From assembly GCA_049972525.1 (NCBI GenBank), contig JBMFKI010000002.1, positions 1-64,000 on the forward strand: a stretch of 64,000 nucleotides of DNA. The letters are read 5' to 3'. Source of the stretch: JAVZLQ01 sp049972525 (GTDB lineage: Archaea; Thermoproteota; Bathyarchaeia; Bathyarchaeales; Bathycorpusculaceae). Positions 32,707 through 42,108 of this stretch are shown here, one piece after another. The position numbers and the translations under genes were made by a program. Under the pieces are notes generated by a model. The model searched no databases, had not been told where the DNA came from, and saw nothing but the letters and a program-made list of their open reading frames with translations. Within the stretch, counting starts at the first letter, position 1; each line of letters begins with the position of its first letter.

Positions 32707-33659
32707 GCGGAACAAACGAGTATCATCCAAGCCTCATTCGCGGCTTATGGGCTTTAACGGTTAGAGAGCTTAAAAAATGGCTGAAAGACCCTGTGATGGT
32801 TTTGATGCTTGTGCTTCAACCGTTAATATGGATGGGTCTTTTAGGCAAATCAATGAACATAAACGCAATGTTCTCAGCCAACAGCCTAGGTAATATGGAA
32901 ATACCCAACATCCAAATACCTGGCAATTATCTCATTCCGCAAGTTAACGGAACTGTAACTATTCCCGGCGCATTGATTTCACAGATGCTTTCACAGATGT
33001 TCTCCAACATAGGCACAAAGGTTATGCAAAACACTTTCGGTGTTGCAGACTACTTCAGCTATATGGCTGTTGGCATGATCTCAATGATCGTTATGACAAC
33101 AACGATGTTCAGCGGCATGTCAATAGTTTGGGATAGACGTCTAGGCTTTCTGGACAAAGTGTTAAGCACTCCAGTTCCACGCGGAGCAATAATATTTGCG
33201 AAAGTTCTCAACGCAACCTTAAGGGCAATGTTCCAAGCGACAATAATACTGGCACTCGCGTACATTCTAGGGCTACAGTTAAGTTCAACATTCACGTTGC
33301 TTAACCTGCTAGGAATCTACGCCGCGATTTTCCTGCTCGGCGTAGGACTTTCATCCATTTTCATCGCTTTCTCTTTAAGGTCAACAAGAATGGAGAGACC
33401 AATGCAAATCATAAGCCTAATCATGATGCCTCTGATGTTCGCAAGCAACACTTTCTTCCCGATCAACCTAATGCCAGACTGGATGCAAGCAATAGCGCTT
33501 GTTAACCCGCTCACCTACGAAACAGAAGCCATTAGACAGTTGACTATAGTGCCATTAAAGGTGTCAACCTTGATAACGGACTTCACATACCTCGGCATAT
33601 TCGCAGCAGCCTTAGCCACAATTGGCATAGTGCTATCATGGAGATATCTAACAAAGTAA
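32703..33659 (+). CDS. ABC-2 type permease
   Basis: The 318-residue protein has one N-terminal membrane helix, an extracytoplasmic loop (residues ~55-115) and five further helices, the ABC-2 export permease layout. WDRRLGFLDKVLSTPVPR is the coupling-helix region, and NPLTYETEAIRQL a typical C-terminal block. It starts with TTG inside the 4-bp overlap with the ATPase gene. It forms the membrane channel of the PadR-controlled exporter. Confidence 0.9.
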   Translation: MSGTNEYHPSLIRGLWALTVRELKKWLKDPVMVLMLVLQPLIWMGLLGKSMNINAMFSANSLGNMEIPNIQIPGNYLIPQVNGTVTIPGALISQMLSQMFSNIGTKVMQNTFGVADYFSYMAVGMISMIVMTTTMFSGMSIVWDRRLGFLDKVLSTPVPRGAIIFAKVLNATLRAMFQATIILALAYILGLQLSSTFTLLNLLGIYAAIFLLGVGLSSIFIAFSLRSTRMERPMQIISLIMMPLMFASNTFFPINLMPDWMQAIALVNPLTYETEAIRQLTIVPLKVSTLITDFTYLGIFAAALATIGIVLSWRYLTK

Positions 33660-33677
33660 AATGAAGGCATTAACAAC

Positions 33678-34037
33678 ATGGCAACAATCGTTGAGGCGGT
33701 AAACCTCAGAAAAACCTATTTGCTTGGCAAGTTTCCAGTTGAAGCCCTACGCGGCGTCAACCTAAAAGTTGAAAAAGGAGAATTCCTCGCCGTTTTGGGA
33801 CCATCTGGAAGCGGCAAGTCAACGCTTCTGAATTTCAGAGGAGGAGGCGCATCCTTTGGAAACCTGCGGGGAAATCAAATTGGAAGCTTCGGTGGAATGA
33901 CGATAATCCCCCTCTTAACTCCAACAGTGACCATCTTAGCCTTAGTCTTCTGAATAGGAGTCAGCGTAATCTTTGCGATTTATTCAGCTTGGAGGGCTTC
34001 AAAACTTAAATCGGTAGAAGCCTTAAGATGTGAATAA
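33678..34037 (+). pseudogene. collapsed MacB/LolCDE-type ABC system (ATPase start fused to permease end)
   Basis: The first 52 residues are an intact ABC ATPase start, with NLRKTYLLGKFPVEALRGVNL and Walker A GPSGSGKSTLL. The frame then passes directly into the C-terminus of an FtsX/MacB-type permease: FGGMTIIPLLTPTVTILALVF, an in-frame TGA at 33951-33953, then GVSVIFAIYSAWRASKLKSVEAL to TAA 34035-34037. All sequence between, about 1.7 kb or more in intact systems, has been deleted in frame. The remnant has no signature motif or Walker B and cannot work. Confidence 0.75.
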
Positions 34038-34116
34038 TGAAACATGAGCGTTCATAAACATTATAACTTTGCAGTTGCAATTAACAAGGGGCTGTGGTCT
34101 CACGGATAATCTGAAA

Positions 34117-35523
34117 ATGACAATCGGTATCTCTGTTGGTGATGCAACGCGTCATCGAAAAAGACCGATGGTTACTCTGGTTATAATAGCGCTTAATGTT
34201 GCAGTATACGCGTTAACATCGTACGCCAATTTCTTCCTTGAAGTCAGCGATTACTGGGTAAGCGCTGGCGGTTTTGTTCCATCACTAATTGCAATGCCTA
34301 CGCAATGGTACAGAATATTTGCATCAATGTTTCTTCACGCTGACTTCTTTCACATACTATTCAACATGTACTTCCTATACCTATTCGGAAGAGCGGTTGA
34401 AAACGCCCTAGGTGGACTAAGATATCTCACGTTGTATCTAATTTCAGGAATTGCAGCATCCATATTCCACACAACCTTCAGCTTTTTGGGCGGATTCACC
34501 GCTTACATAATATCAGCTATCGGCGCGTCAGGAGCAATCAGCGGGATATTGGGCGCATACCTAATACTTTACCCAGGCACATCACTTGTTATGGGGATGT
34601 TTTTCATTTTTCCCTTGTTCTTTCGGATGAAAGCAGCGTATTACATTCTACTATGGTTTGCAACTCAAATAATCTCTGGCTATGCAAGGGCAGCGGGAAG
34701 CACAGCTGTATTTGCCCATGCGGGAGGATTCATTGCGGGCATTGCATTGCTCCCATTACTTGCCGATAAGGGGAGAATAAGCCAGTTTAAACTTTTACAG
34801 AAAGCAGTTTTTCCTTCATACTTAACTTTCATGCCCTCCAAAAAAGTGGGGTTAAGCCGCGTAACAAAAACGGTCGTTGCGGTGCTCATAGCTTCACTGT
34901 TAATAGGCACAGCTTACGCTTCAACAGGTCTATCTAATCAGGGCAGCATCAAATCGGCAACAATTTCATACACTTATGAAGACACGCCATACATGGATTA
35001 TTTTGGAGTTCAGCTTCCGGATGTTGAATCGCAACTCGCCAGCATCTCATTAGACACAACAAGAATACTACTAAACAGGTTGTATGCCGCTGGGCTGCTT
35101 TACAACCCTTTGAATCGTGACAGCAATATAAATTTGAATAACTGGAACCGTGAAATACCAGTAAAAGTTTACGTAGGAACGTGGTCTACTGTTGTTTATG
35201 CGAATACGACTATAGGTTACTTTAAAGGAACATATGATTTAGAAGGCTTTTTAGAACATGGCATTGGAAACTTAACAACACAAGCATTGAACATTCAACT
35301 AATTTCTGGAAGAATAAGTGTAACGCCAAGTGGACCCATCACCTACAACTTCGAACTGAACACGCAAACAGTAAACCTTACAGAAGTAACGCAATATACT
35401 GGGATTCCGTCACTTTTCGCTACTGCTGTGGCTCTTGTGGTAACAATCAAAAAAGATAGGGAACTAACGTTGATAGGTGAGGAGCCTGAAACCTTTTGGC
35501 GCCGTTTTGAGCCAATAATATAA
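34117..35523 (+). CDS. rhomboid protease with large C-terminal extracytoplasmic domain
   Basis: From ATG 34117 the protein has about 468 residues; a TTG at 34069 would add 16. Six membrane helices carry FLHADFFHILFNMYF, the catalytic GASG (Ser139) and His201 in FAHAGGF. After a seventh helix near residue 270 comes a ~190-residue soluble domain rich in beta strands (ISYTYEDTPYMDYFGV ... VKVYVGTWSTVVYANTTI), then a last helix and a short cytoplasmic tail ending WRRFEPII. The extra domain is unlike normal rhomboids and may capture substrates. It stands alone after the ABC remnant. Confidence 0.82.
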   Translation: MTIGISVGDATRHRKRPMVTLVIIALNVAVYALTSYANFFLEVSDYWVSAGGFVPSLIAMPTQWYRIFASMFLHADFFHILFNMYFLYLFGRAVENALGGLRYLTLYLISGIAASIFHTTFSFLGGFTAYIISAIGASGAISGILGAYLILYPGTSLVMGMFFIFPLFFRMKAAYYILLWFATQIISGYARAAGSTAVFAHAGGFIAGIALLPLLADKGRISQFKLLQKAVFPSYLTFMPSKKVGLSRVTKTVVAVLIASLLIGTAYASTGLSNQGSIKSATISYTYEDTPYMDYFGVQLPDVESQLASISLDTTRILLNRLYAAGLLYNPLNRDSNINLNNWNREIPVKVYVGTWSTVVYANTTIGYFKGTYDLEGFLEHGIGNLTTQALNIQLISGRISVTPSGPITYNFELNTQTVNLTEVTQYTGIPSLFATAVALVVTIKKDRELTLIGEEPETFWRRFEPII

Positions 35524-35566
35524 GCAAGAAACTTCATTAACAAAGAACATTATAACGCGAGGTTCA

Positions 35567-36022
35567 ATGGCTTTGGTTAAGCGGCTTTACCCAAAACAGC
35601 CAGTTGTAGGCATAGGCGCAGTAATAATCAAGGACGGAAAAATCCTGCTTGAAAAGAGGAAAAATGAGCCTGGAAGGGGAAAGTGGAGCATTCCAGGCGG
35701 TTTGGTTGAACTTGGTGAAAGCGTTACGCAAACTGTTGTTAGGGAAGTATCCGAAGAAACGGGCTTGGAAGTTTGCGAGCCAGAGCTTATCGATGTTGTT
35801 GACAACGTCATTCGTGATGATAACGGCGAGATAAAATATCACTTCGTCATAATAGACTTTTTCGTCAAAATTAAGAGCGGAACACCAAAAGCCTCAAGCG
35901 ACGCAGAAGAATTACATTGGGTTCCACTTGGCGAAGTGGAAAAATACGATTTAACAAAGACTTTTAGGGCATTCTTCCAGCGTAATAGGCAAAAACTTGA
36001 AAAGTTCAATTCGAATCTTTGA
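35567..36022 (+). CDS. NUDIX hydrolase
   Basis: The 151-residue protein has a complete Nudix box, GGLVELGES (44-52) to REVSEETGLEV (59-69), that binds Mg2+ and a nucleoside diphosphate. It may act as an ADP-ribose or (d)NTP pyrophosphatase; the substrate is not readable. Its last 17 bases overlap the end of the convergent herA gene. Confidence 0.9.
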   Translation: MALVKRLYPKQPVVGIGAVIIKDGKILLEKRKNEPGRGKWSIPGGLVELGESVTQTVVREVSEETGLEVCEPELIDVVDNVIRDDNGEIKYHFVIIDFFVKIKSGTPKASSDAEELHWVPLGEVEKYDLTKTFRAFFQRNRQKLEKFNSNL

Positions 36023-37469
36023 AGAACAAGCGTGTTTCTCCCATAGTTTTTATGTCTAATGCCCTAACCTTCACAACCACTGGGAAGTCTCTTACCACTT
36101 TACCAAGCACTAGACAGTGATGCGGCGGCAAATCGCGGGCGATAGACTTTACCGTTTCTGCATCAACTCTTGCTGCACGCGAAACCACTTCCAAATCATG
36201 CTCATTTGTAAAGTTGAATAGGAATATGTTGTCTGCTTGGCGGTAAATGTTTTCGCGTATAGTGTCCGGCTGGTTTGTTATGAACGTGGTGAATATCCCA
36301 AAGTGACGCATCCGCGTCACAATGTCATCCCAATAAGTTTCACGCAAATATAGGTGTGCCTCCTCAGCGAATAGGAAAACAGCCTTAAGCTTCCAGCTTG
36401 TTAATAGTTCAACAAGTTTTCCTAGAAGATATTCAACAACAATTTGCCTATCAATCGGCGAAGTGTTCCGCAGATTGACAATTATTGCGCCGCCCTGCTC
36501 TCTAGTCTTCAACAAGCACTCTTCTAGTAGCGTTGCCTCTGCGACGTTGTCCGTGAAAAATCCAGAGTTAACTAGGGCATAGTATCGTGAAAATAGTGCA
36601 TCTCGCACATGCTGGTTGCAGTGCCAATTCCGTATAGCCTCGCCTAAATCATGCAGCGTCAGCATTTCTCGTTCTTTAAGTGACTGCCAAATTCGCCTAA
36701 ACTCTCGCGCTGATGTTCCAGGCAAATGCAGTGCATGTATCAAAATTTCCAGCAGCACATGCAGGTTCAGCTGTTTTAGAGCTACCTTGAAGTTTTGGGA
36801 CGGCGTTAAAACGTGAATTTTGTCATAAAGCAGGTTTCTCTTTCCATCCGAAGTCATTCCCAAGCTTAGGTATTCGCCGTTCAAGTCGAAAACCGCAACT
36901 GTTGCCTTGTACCCTACCAAATTTGAAATTAGAAGTTTCGAAAGGTGCGATTTCCCAGTCTCCTTTTTCCCAGTAATAATGTTCAACCGTCCATCCAGTG
37001 AGGACGCGTCTATGGTCAAAAGTGCAGAATCCTTTGTTCCTCCAAGCACTATTGGAAGTTCGCCATCAACGCGAGCAAGTTTAAGCAGTGTCGGTATTGA
37101 AAGCTTCTTTATTGTTGACTGCGAACGCGATGGAAGCCAAGCGCTTGTTGGACTTAAGTTTTCGCCGTTTTCCATTGTTGCACGTATCTTACATACCAGT
37201 AGGCTCGCATCTTGGATGTAGGTGATGTGTGGCGCTATTTCTAGCGGGTCGAAATCTTCACCTTGCATCAGTTCGCCTCCATCCGGCAAACTCCTAAGCA
37301 GTTCTTCTAACACGCCTGGTATGCTTGCGAACTGCACGTCAATTACTTGGGCTATTAGGGCTTTTCCAGCTTCTGCGTCCTCAATCAGCAGATAGTCTCC
37401 TTTTTCTGCTGTTTCGTTTGGGAAGCTTAGGATTTGAATTATGTTTCCTTCCTTCTTGTAGAGTTTCAT
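36006..37469 (-). CDS. herA: HerA-type DNA translocase/helicase
   Basis: The 487-residue ATPase has an N-terminal beta-barrel (HAS) domain (residues 1-100), Walker A GKKETGKS (167-174), Walker B AVFLFAEEAH with the catalytic Glu pair, and the arginine-finger-bearing TNQPDTI region, all as in HerA. It forms a hexamer that works with NurA in DNA-end resection with Mre11-Rad50. nurA is directly upstream with a 4-bp overlap. Mre11/Rad50 genes are not in the window. Confidence 0.88.
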   Translation of the reverse strand: MKLYKKEGNIIQILSFPNETAEKGDYLLIEDAEAGKALIAQVIDVQFASIPGVLEELLRSLPDGGELMQGEDFDPLEIAPHITYIQDASLLVCKIRATMENGENLSPTSAWLPSRSQSTIKKLSIPTLLKLARVDGELPIVLGGTKDSALLTIDASSLDGRLNIITGKKETGKSHLSKLLISNLVGYKATVAVFDLNGEYLSLGMTSDGKRNLLYDKIHVLTPSQNFKVALKQLNLHVLLEILIHALHLPGTSAREFRRIWQSLKEREMLTLHDLGEAIRNWHCNQHVRDALFSRYYALVNSGFFTDNVAEATLLEECLLKTREQGGAIIVNLRNTSPIDRQIVVEYLLGKLVELLTSWKLKAVFLFAEEAHLYLRETYWDDIVTRMRHFGIFTTFITNQPDTIRENIYRQADNIFLFNFTNEHDLEVVSRAARVDAETVKSIARDLPPHHCLVLGKVVRDFPVVVKVRALDIKTMGETRLFFKDSN

Positions 37470-38542
37470 GCACTTGTTTCTCCTTTTCCAAAAGGTCCAA
37501 ACAAAAGTCTATGCATGTCTGGCCTGTTGATTATTTTCAGTCCATACCGTCGTGTTATGAAGTGTTGCATTGCTATTACTTCATTTGCCGTGAACGTGCA
37601 TAGAATATGCGCCAAACGTAGGGTTTCTGGATATCCCTGCAAAAGCAAGTCGTTTCCAATTAGTCTTTCAACAGCAAAAATTTTCTCTTGCATTGAGAGT
37701 TCTCTGTCTATGTCTAATCGGAAGGCATAGTTTCCGCTTGAGAGCCTAGCAACATATATATCGCCAAAGGAAACAAGTGGCGGCTTAACCCTTAACCCTG
37801 CAAGTTCAAGCATGTATGGTGGAGCGCACTTTGTAAGGATGTCCGTTATCAGGTTTCCATTAAGCCTCATGGTAGTCATTTTTGAGAAAGCCAAAACGGC
37901 ATTTCCCATCTTTCTTGCGTTTTCCAAGATTTCCAGCATGACACTCGATGGTGCGTCTGGTGTTCCAGCTGTTAATGAACCGTCAAATAGAATTAAGCTT
38001 TTGCTCATTGTTTTTGCTGTTGCTAATTGTAGCCACCTTTCTAGAAGGCTTGCTAGGCGTGTTGGCATCTGCGCTAGGTTTGGCGCGTATTGGTGGTCTT
38101 GTTGTCCAAGGTAAGTCTTCTGCAACGAATTGTAGACTTCTGTTTTATTTTCTTCTGTTATGTGGAATATGAATGGCCCCAGGCGAATATACCTGTAGCG
38201 TCTGTTTTTTTTCCATATGGTTGCGCCTCTTATAGCTATTAGTATGCCGTTTTTTGTTTCGCCTATTTTCATGCTTGACGTGTCTATTGCAGCTACGAGC
38301 GTTTCTGTGTTTTTTGGTTTTATTTGTATGAGTGTTGGTTTTAGGCTTGGAGTCTGTATTTGTGCTTCCATCTTGTTATTTTGTTGAATTGTTTGTTGAT
38401 TTAGTTGAATTTGCTGGTTTTGGATGTGCTTTAGCGAGTGTATGCTTAACTCCAGTAGACGTTGTGGGAGCGCTGTGTCCATTGCTGTTTGTGGAAAATT
38501 ATATTTTGGTGTTGTTGTTATAGTGTATTGTTCAATCACCAA
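37466..38542 (-). CDS. nurA: NurA 5'-3' nuclease
   Basis: The 358-residue protein carries the NurA domain from about residue 80: VAAIDTSSMKIGETKNGILIAIRG gives the first metal aspartate, SLILFDGSL the second, and FRLDIDR and TLRLAHILCTFTANEVIA follow. It degrades DNA together with HerA. The first 60 residues are rich in Gln and Asn (IQNQQIQLNQQTIQQNNK) and look disordered. The start is TTG 38542, with GTG just after as alternative. It is divergent from the wHTH gene at 38632. Confidence 0.85.
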   Translation of the reverse strand: MVIEQYTITTTPKYNFPQTAMDTALPQRLLELSIHSLKHIQNQQIQLNQQTIQQNNKMEAQIQTPSLKPTLIQIKPKNTETLVAAIDTSSMKIGETKNGILIAIRGATIWKKNRRYRYIRLGPFIFHITEENKTEVYNSLQKTYLGQQDHQYAPNLAQMPTRLASLLERWLQLATAKTMSKSLILFDGSLTAGTPDAPSSVMLEILENARKMGNAVLAFSKMTTMRLNGNLITDILTKCAPPYMLELAGLRVKPPLVSFGDIYVARLSSGNYAFRLDIDRELSMQEKIFAVERLIGNDLLLQGYPETLRLAHILCTFTANEVIAMQHFITRRYGLKIINRPDMHRLLFGPFGKGETSA

Positions 38543-38575
38543 GATTCACCAATAGCCAATTGTTTGGGAAGGAAT

Positions 38576-38607
38576 ATTTAAATGTTGTGCATGAACAAGA
38601 TGCACAA
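38576..38607 (+). promoter_or_regulatory. promoter and dyad operator between nurA and the wHTH gene
   Basis: ATTTAAAT at about 38576-38583 is a TATA candidate for the rightward gene. Just downstream, TTGTGCAT (38585-38592) and ATGCACAA (38600-38607) form a perfect 8-bp inverted repeat over the expected transcription start. AAGGTG before the TTG 38632 start is the ribosome-binding site. The dyad may bind the encoded winged-helix protein or another regulator. Confidence 0.55.
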
Positions 38608-38631
38608 TTCAATAAACAATAAGGTGAAAAG

Positions 38632-39033
38632 TTGACAGAGACAAGCGCAAAACCACCAGTACGAGTGAAAATGCGAGTAGGCGAAATAGAATTCGAAATA
38701 GAATGCCAAGAAGACCAGCTGCAAACAGCAGTAGACCGCATACTCTCAACAGTAACACAAAAACTAAAAGAAACGCAACTCATAACAGAACGAGTAGCAG
38801 CGCCACCACGCGCAGAAACATGCAAGGGCATAATACAAAAACTATGGGAAGAAGGCTGGTTTGTAACGGCTAAGGGCTTAAGCGAAGTCCACAGCGAAAT
38901 GGCAAAACGCGGATTCCACTACGACAGAACAGCAGTAGCCCACGCACTCATAGACCTAGTAAAAGAGGGCATACTAGCACGAGAAGGAAAACCCCGCAGA
39001 TACCAATACGCACAAAAAAGACCACCACCCTAG
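38632..39033 (+). CDS. winged-helix protein of a family with a short beta N-terminal domain
   Basis: The 133-residue protein begins with a ~35-residue segment (VKMRVGEIEFEIECQEDQLQTAVDRI), then a linker, then a winged helix (CKGIIQKLWEEGWFVTAKGLSEVHSEMAKR ... ALIDLVKEGILAREGKPRRYQY). The same layout is found in the 42572-43084 product, and the N-terminal segment also in 42105-42575. The start is TTG 38632. It is divergent from nurA-herA with a dyad between, so it may regulate or assist that pair. Specific function is unknown. Confidence 0.65.
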   Translation: MTETSAKPPVRVKMRVGEIEFEIECQEDQLQTAVDRILSTVTQKLKETQLITERVAAPPRAETCKGIIQKLWEEGWFVTAKGLSEVHSEMAKRGFHYDRTAVAHALIDLVKEGILAREGKPRRYQYAQKRPPP

Positions 39034-39041
39034 GTGTTTTT

Positions 39042-39627
39042 ATGGATTTTTATGAGGTTGTTGCTAAAAGGAGAAGCGTCAGAAAGTTTATGGAAAAGCC
39101 AATTCCTGAAGAAGTGTTAATTAGAGTTTTGGATGCTGGACGTTTGGCGCCTTCTGCCGGCAACACTCAACCTTGGCACTTCATAATTATAACCGATGCT
39201 GATGTTAAAAGGGAAAATTGCCAAAATCTGCACAGAATTTAGCCGTAAGGCTTGGGCTGAATTTCCTCCACAAACTGCGCGGTATTTGGCTGCTCGAGGC
39301 GGTTCATGGGACAAGTCTGGCATGGCAAAAATTCCTGTTTTAATCGCTGTTTGTTATAGTGTTCCTAAGCAAATGAGGGAAGAGTTAATTTTAGGCTCAG
39401 CTTGGTGTGCGGTTCAGAATATTTTGTTGGCTGCAACAGCAGAAGGTTTAGGAAGCTGCATATACACATTCTATAACATAGAAGAAGAGCGACGGATAAA
39501 ACAAATCTTGGAAGTGCCAGAAAATTACAGAATTGCAACCCTAATTCAGCTAGGCTATTCAAAAGAGGAACCACAAAAACCATCAAGAAAAGAACTAAAG
39601 GAAATAGTATCATACCAACACTTCTAA
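39042..39627 (+). pseudogene. nitroreductase-family protein gene with one frameshift
   Basis: The N-terminal part (MDFYEVVAKRRSVRKFMEKPIPEEVL, then GRLAPSAGNTQPWHFI) is the FMN-binding start of a nitroreductase. The frame fails after ITDADVK, and the rest continues in another frame as GKIAKICTEFSRKAWAEF ... GSAWCAVQNILLAATAEGLGSCIYTF to 39627. The break is at the AAAAGGGAAAA run near 39209-39220, so a single-base indel restores a normal ~194-residue enzyme. It lies 8 bases after the wHTH gene, which suggests co-transcription. Sequencing error and true mutation are both possible. Confidence 0.75.
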
Positions 39628-39774
39628 CATTCTATTTATAATCCAAAAAACCTAGAGAGGGTATCCAATTTAACAGCTGAAAACTTAATCAACATGAAAA
39701 AGCCTCATCACTCTTAAGCCTTAAATTTTATTGTTGTTTTAATTGGTTATTCTGCTGTTAGAATGTGATTAGGT

Positions 39775-41556
39775 ATGGCGAAAAATGAAGTTGTTTGGAA
39801 TTTGTCCGAAATTTATCCAAGCCCTACAGACCATTCTGTAGAGAAGGCTATGAGCGATGTTACGGATATGGCTGAAAAATTCGCTGCTAAATATCGTGGA
39901 AAAATTAAGGATTTCACAGCAAAAGAACTGCTAATTTGCCTAAAAGAGTTTGAAGCGTATCAAGCAAAACTTAGAGAACTTACGCTATTCTCTGAACTTG
40001 CGTTTGCTGCAAACATGACATTGCCAGAAACCCAAGCACTCCACGACAAGGCTATGAAGTTAGAAGCAAAACTGGGCAAACTATTAGCTTTCTTTGAACT
40101 TGAAGTTAGCAGATTAATCTACAGAAAACCAGAGCTTATCGTTGACCCAGCTTTGGCGAATTACAAGCATTTTCTAGAGAGACTGCTGAGAAAAGCTCCA
40201 CATCAGCTTTCAGAAATCGAAGAGAAGTTGATAATTGAAAAGGACCAGTTTGGAATCTGTGCATGGGAAGAACTTCAAGCCAAGTGGCTTAACACCAGAA
40301 TGTTTGAAGTAAATGTCGAAGGTAAAAAGCAACTTTTACCTTATGGCACAGCCTACGGGTTGTTCTCACATCCTGATAGGGCTACTCGCGAATCCGCTTA
40401 CAAGGCTATTTTCAGCCTAGTTGGCAAGGACGGCGAAATATTTGCCTCTGCTTTCCGGAACATTTGCAATGACTGGCTAAGCATATGCGAGTGGAGAAGG
40501 TATCACTCGCCAATGGAAGCAAGCCTAATCGAAAACGACATAGACCAGCAGACAATAGACAATCTCTTAAAGGCTGTTGAAGGAAATGTAAGCATATACC
40601 AATATTATTTGAAGCTGAAGGCAAAATTAATGGGACTGCCGAAACTTGGATGCCATGACATTATTGCACCTTTACCTGGCACGCCAGACATGAAGTTTAC
40701 ATTTGAACAAGCAAAAGGCCTTGTCATCCGCGCCTACAGAAGCTTCGACGAGGAATATGCTTTCGCGGTGGAAGACATGTTCGCAAGAAACCACATTGAT
40801 GCTACGCCCAGATATGGCAAACAGCATGGAGCTTTTTGCGCCAGCTGGTATAATGGCAAGTCAGCCTATGTGCTGCAGAGCTTTAACGGAAGGCTAAATG
40901 ACCTTTACACTTTGGCGCATGAGCTTGGACATGCAACTCACGATTATTATAGCCAGAGAAATCAGACAATTTTAAACGTGAGAATTCCGATGGTTGTGGC
41001 TGAAACAGCTTCAATATTCGGTGAACTACTGCTTACAGACTTGCTGCTTAAAGAAGCTAAAACAGACATGGAGAAAAAAGTTATACTTTGCAGAGTTCTT
41101 GACGGCGCTGGGCGCGTGATTTTCAGCGTGACTTCCCGTGCGTGGTTTGAGCAGTCAATTTACGATGCGATAAAACGCGGAGAATACTTAAACCATGAAA
41201 CAATATGCAAGTATTGGGTTGCCGCAAGAGACAAAGCCTACGGTGACGCTGTGGAATGGTTCAATGAGATGCTTTCAGAGTGGAGTATTACCCCACACTA
41301 TTACATGGCAAACTTTAGGTTTTACAATTACCCATACGTCTATGCGCAACTCTTCGTTTACGCATTATATCAGAAATACATGGAAGAAGGAAAAGCCTTT
41401 GTTCCAAAAATGAAAAGGATACTATCAGTGGGAAGCAGCATATCTCCAGTGGAAATTGGAAAAATAGCAGGCTTCGATGTCACCAAAAAAGAGTTTTGGC
41501 AAATGGGAATAAAGCAGTACGAACACTTCCTAAATGAACTAGAAAAAATAACATAA
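39775..41556 (+). CDS. pepF: oligoendopeptidase F (M3B metallopeptidase)
   Basis: The 593-residue protein has the M3 zinc site HELGHATHDYY (His382, Glu383, His386), with the third ligand Glu in VAETASIFGELL about 25 residues later. N-terminal helices (WNLSEIYPSP ...) are typical of PepF. It hydrolyses short peptides in the cytoplasm. It is monocistronic and has a usual family length. Confidence 0.93.
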   Translation: MAKNEVVWNLSEIYPSPTDHSVEKAMSDVTDMAEKFAAKYRGKIKDFTAKELLICLKEFEAYQAKLRELTLFSELAFAANMTLPETQALHDKAMKLEAKLGKLLAFFELEVSRLIYRKPELIVDPALANYKHFLERLLRKAPHQLSEIEEKLIIEKDQFGICAWEELQAKWLNTRMFEVNVEGKKQLLPYGTAYGLFSHPDRATRESAYKAIFSLVGKDGEIFASAFRNICNDWLSICEWRRYHSPMEASLIENDIDQQTIDNLLKAVEGNVSIYQYYLKLKAKLMGLPKLGCHDIIAPLPGTPDMKFTFEQAKGLVIRAYRSFDEEYAFAVEDMFARNHIDATPRYGKQHGAFCASWYNGKSAYVLQSFNGRLNDLYTLAHELGHATHDYYSQRNQTILNVRIPMVVAETASIFGELLLTDLLLKEAKTDMEKKVILCRVLDGAGRVIFSVTSRAWFEQSIYDAIKRGEYLNHETICKYWVAARDKAYGDAVEWFNEMLSEWSITPHYYMANFRFYNYPYVYAQLFVYALYQKYMEEGKAFVPKMKRILSVGSSISPVEIGKIAGFDVTKKEFWQMGIKQYEHFLNELEKIT

Positions 41557-41595
41557 AGACATTTACGAAAATTAAAATTACAATAAAATAGGTCT

Positions 41596-42108
41596 TCACG
41601 TGGCTTTAGCTCTAATTCTTGGCAAGAGTTCCCTATGCATCTGCACAATGCCAAAAACTGTGATCTTATATTTATCTTCAGCAGTTTTAGCAACCATTTG
41701 AGTCTTAACAAGCTCTCCTAGACGTGTGCTGGTAATTTTTGCACTTTTACATAACTTAACCTGCAAATCCTCCTTAGAAACAGCATCGCTTGCAACTAGG
41801 CCGAGCTGAAAGCCAATGTGGTAGGCTAAAAGCCACAACAGCAAAGTCTCATTATCTGTTAATCGTTCCTTTGGAACAAGTAGGTTTGCGCCTTCCGTTG
41901 AAAAGGCAATTAATCCCTCGCAATCTTTCACAAGCGCCTGCAAATCGACATTCAACCTAAGCTTTTTGGATATCTCAAAGGCTGGAAGGAATTCGCTGAA
42001 AAATCGGTTTACGCTAAGCCAAACCTCTTCCAGATCGCCGACAAAAGTTTTCTCCAAATCCCCATATTTAACATGCACAGTTACCGTCTTATCGCCTCTG
42101 TCACTCAA
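41596..42108 (-). CDS. unknown protein, third of three tandem paralogues
   Basis: The 170-residue protein starts with a strand-rich segment VTVHVKYGDLEKTFVGDLEEVWLSVNRFF like those of the two genes upstream. The middle holds LIAFSTEGANLLVPKERLTDNETLLLWLLAYHIG, matching IVEFTTEGPVIIARENLTHYEAIGLILY in the 42105 gene. A C-terminal winged helix (KLCKSAKITSTRLGELVKTQMVAKTAEDKYKIT) follows. Its start overlaps the upstream gene by 4 bp. The three form one operon; function is unknown. Confidence 0.6.
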   Translation of the reverse strand: MSDRGDKTVTVHVKYGDLEKTFVGDLEEVWLSVNRFFSEFLPAFEISKKLRLNVDLQALVKDCEGLIAFSTEGANLLVPKERLTDNETLLLWLLAYHIGFQLGLVASDAVSKEDLQVKLCKSAKITSTRLGELVKTQMVAKTAEDKYKITVFGIVQMHRELLPRIRAKAT

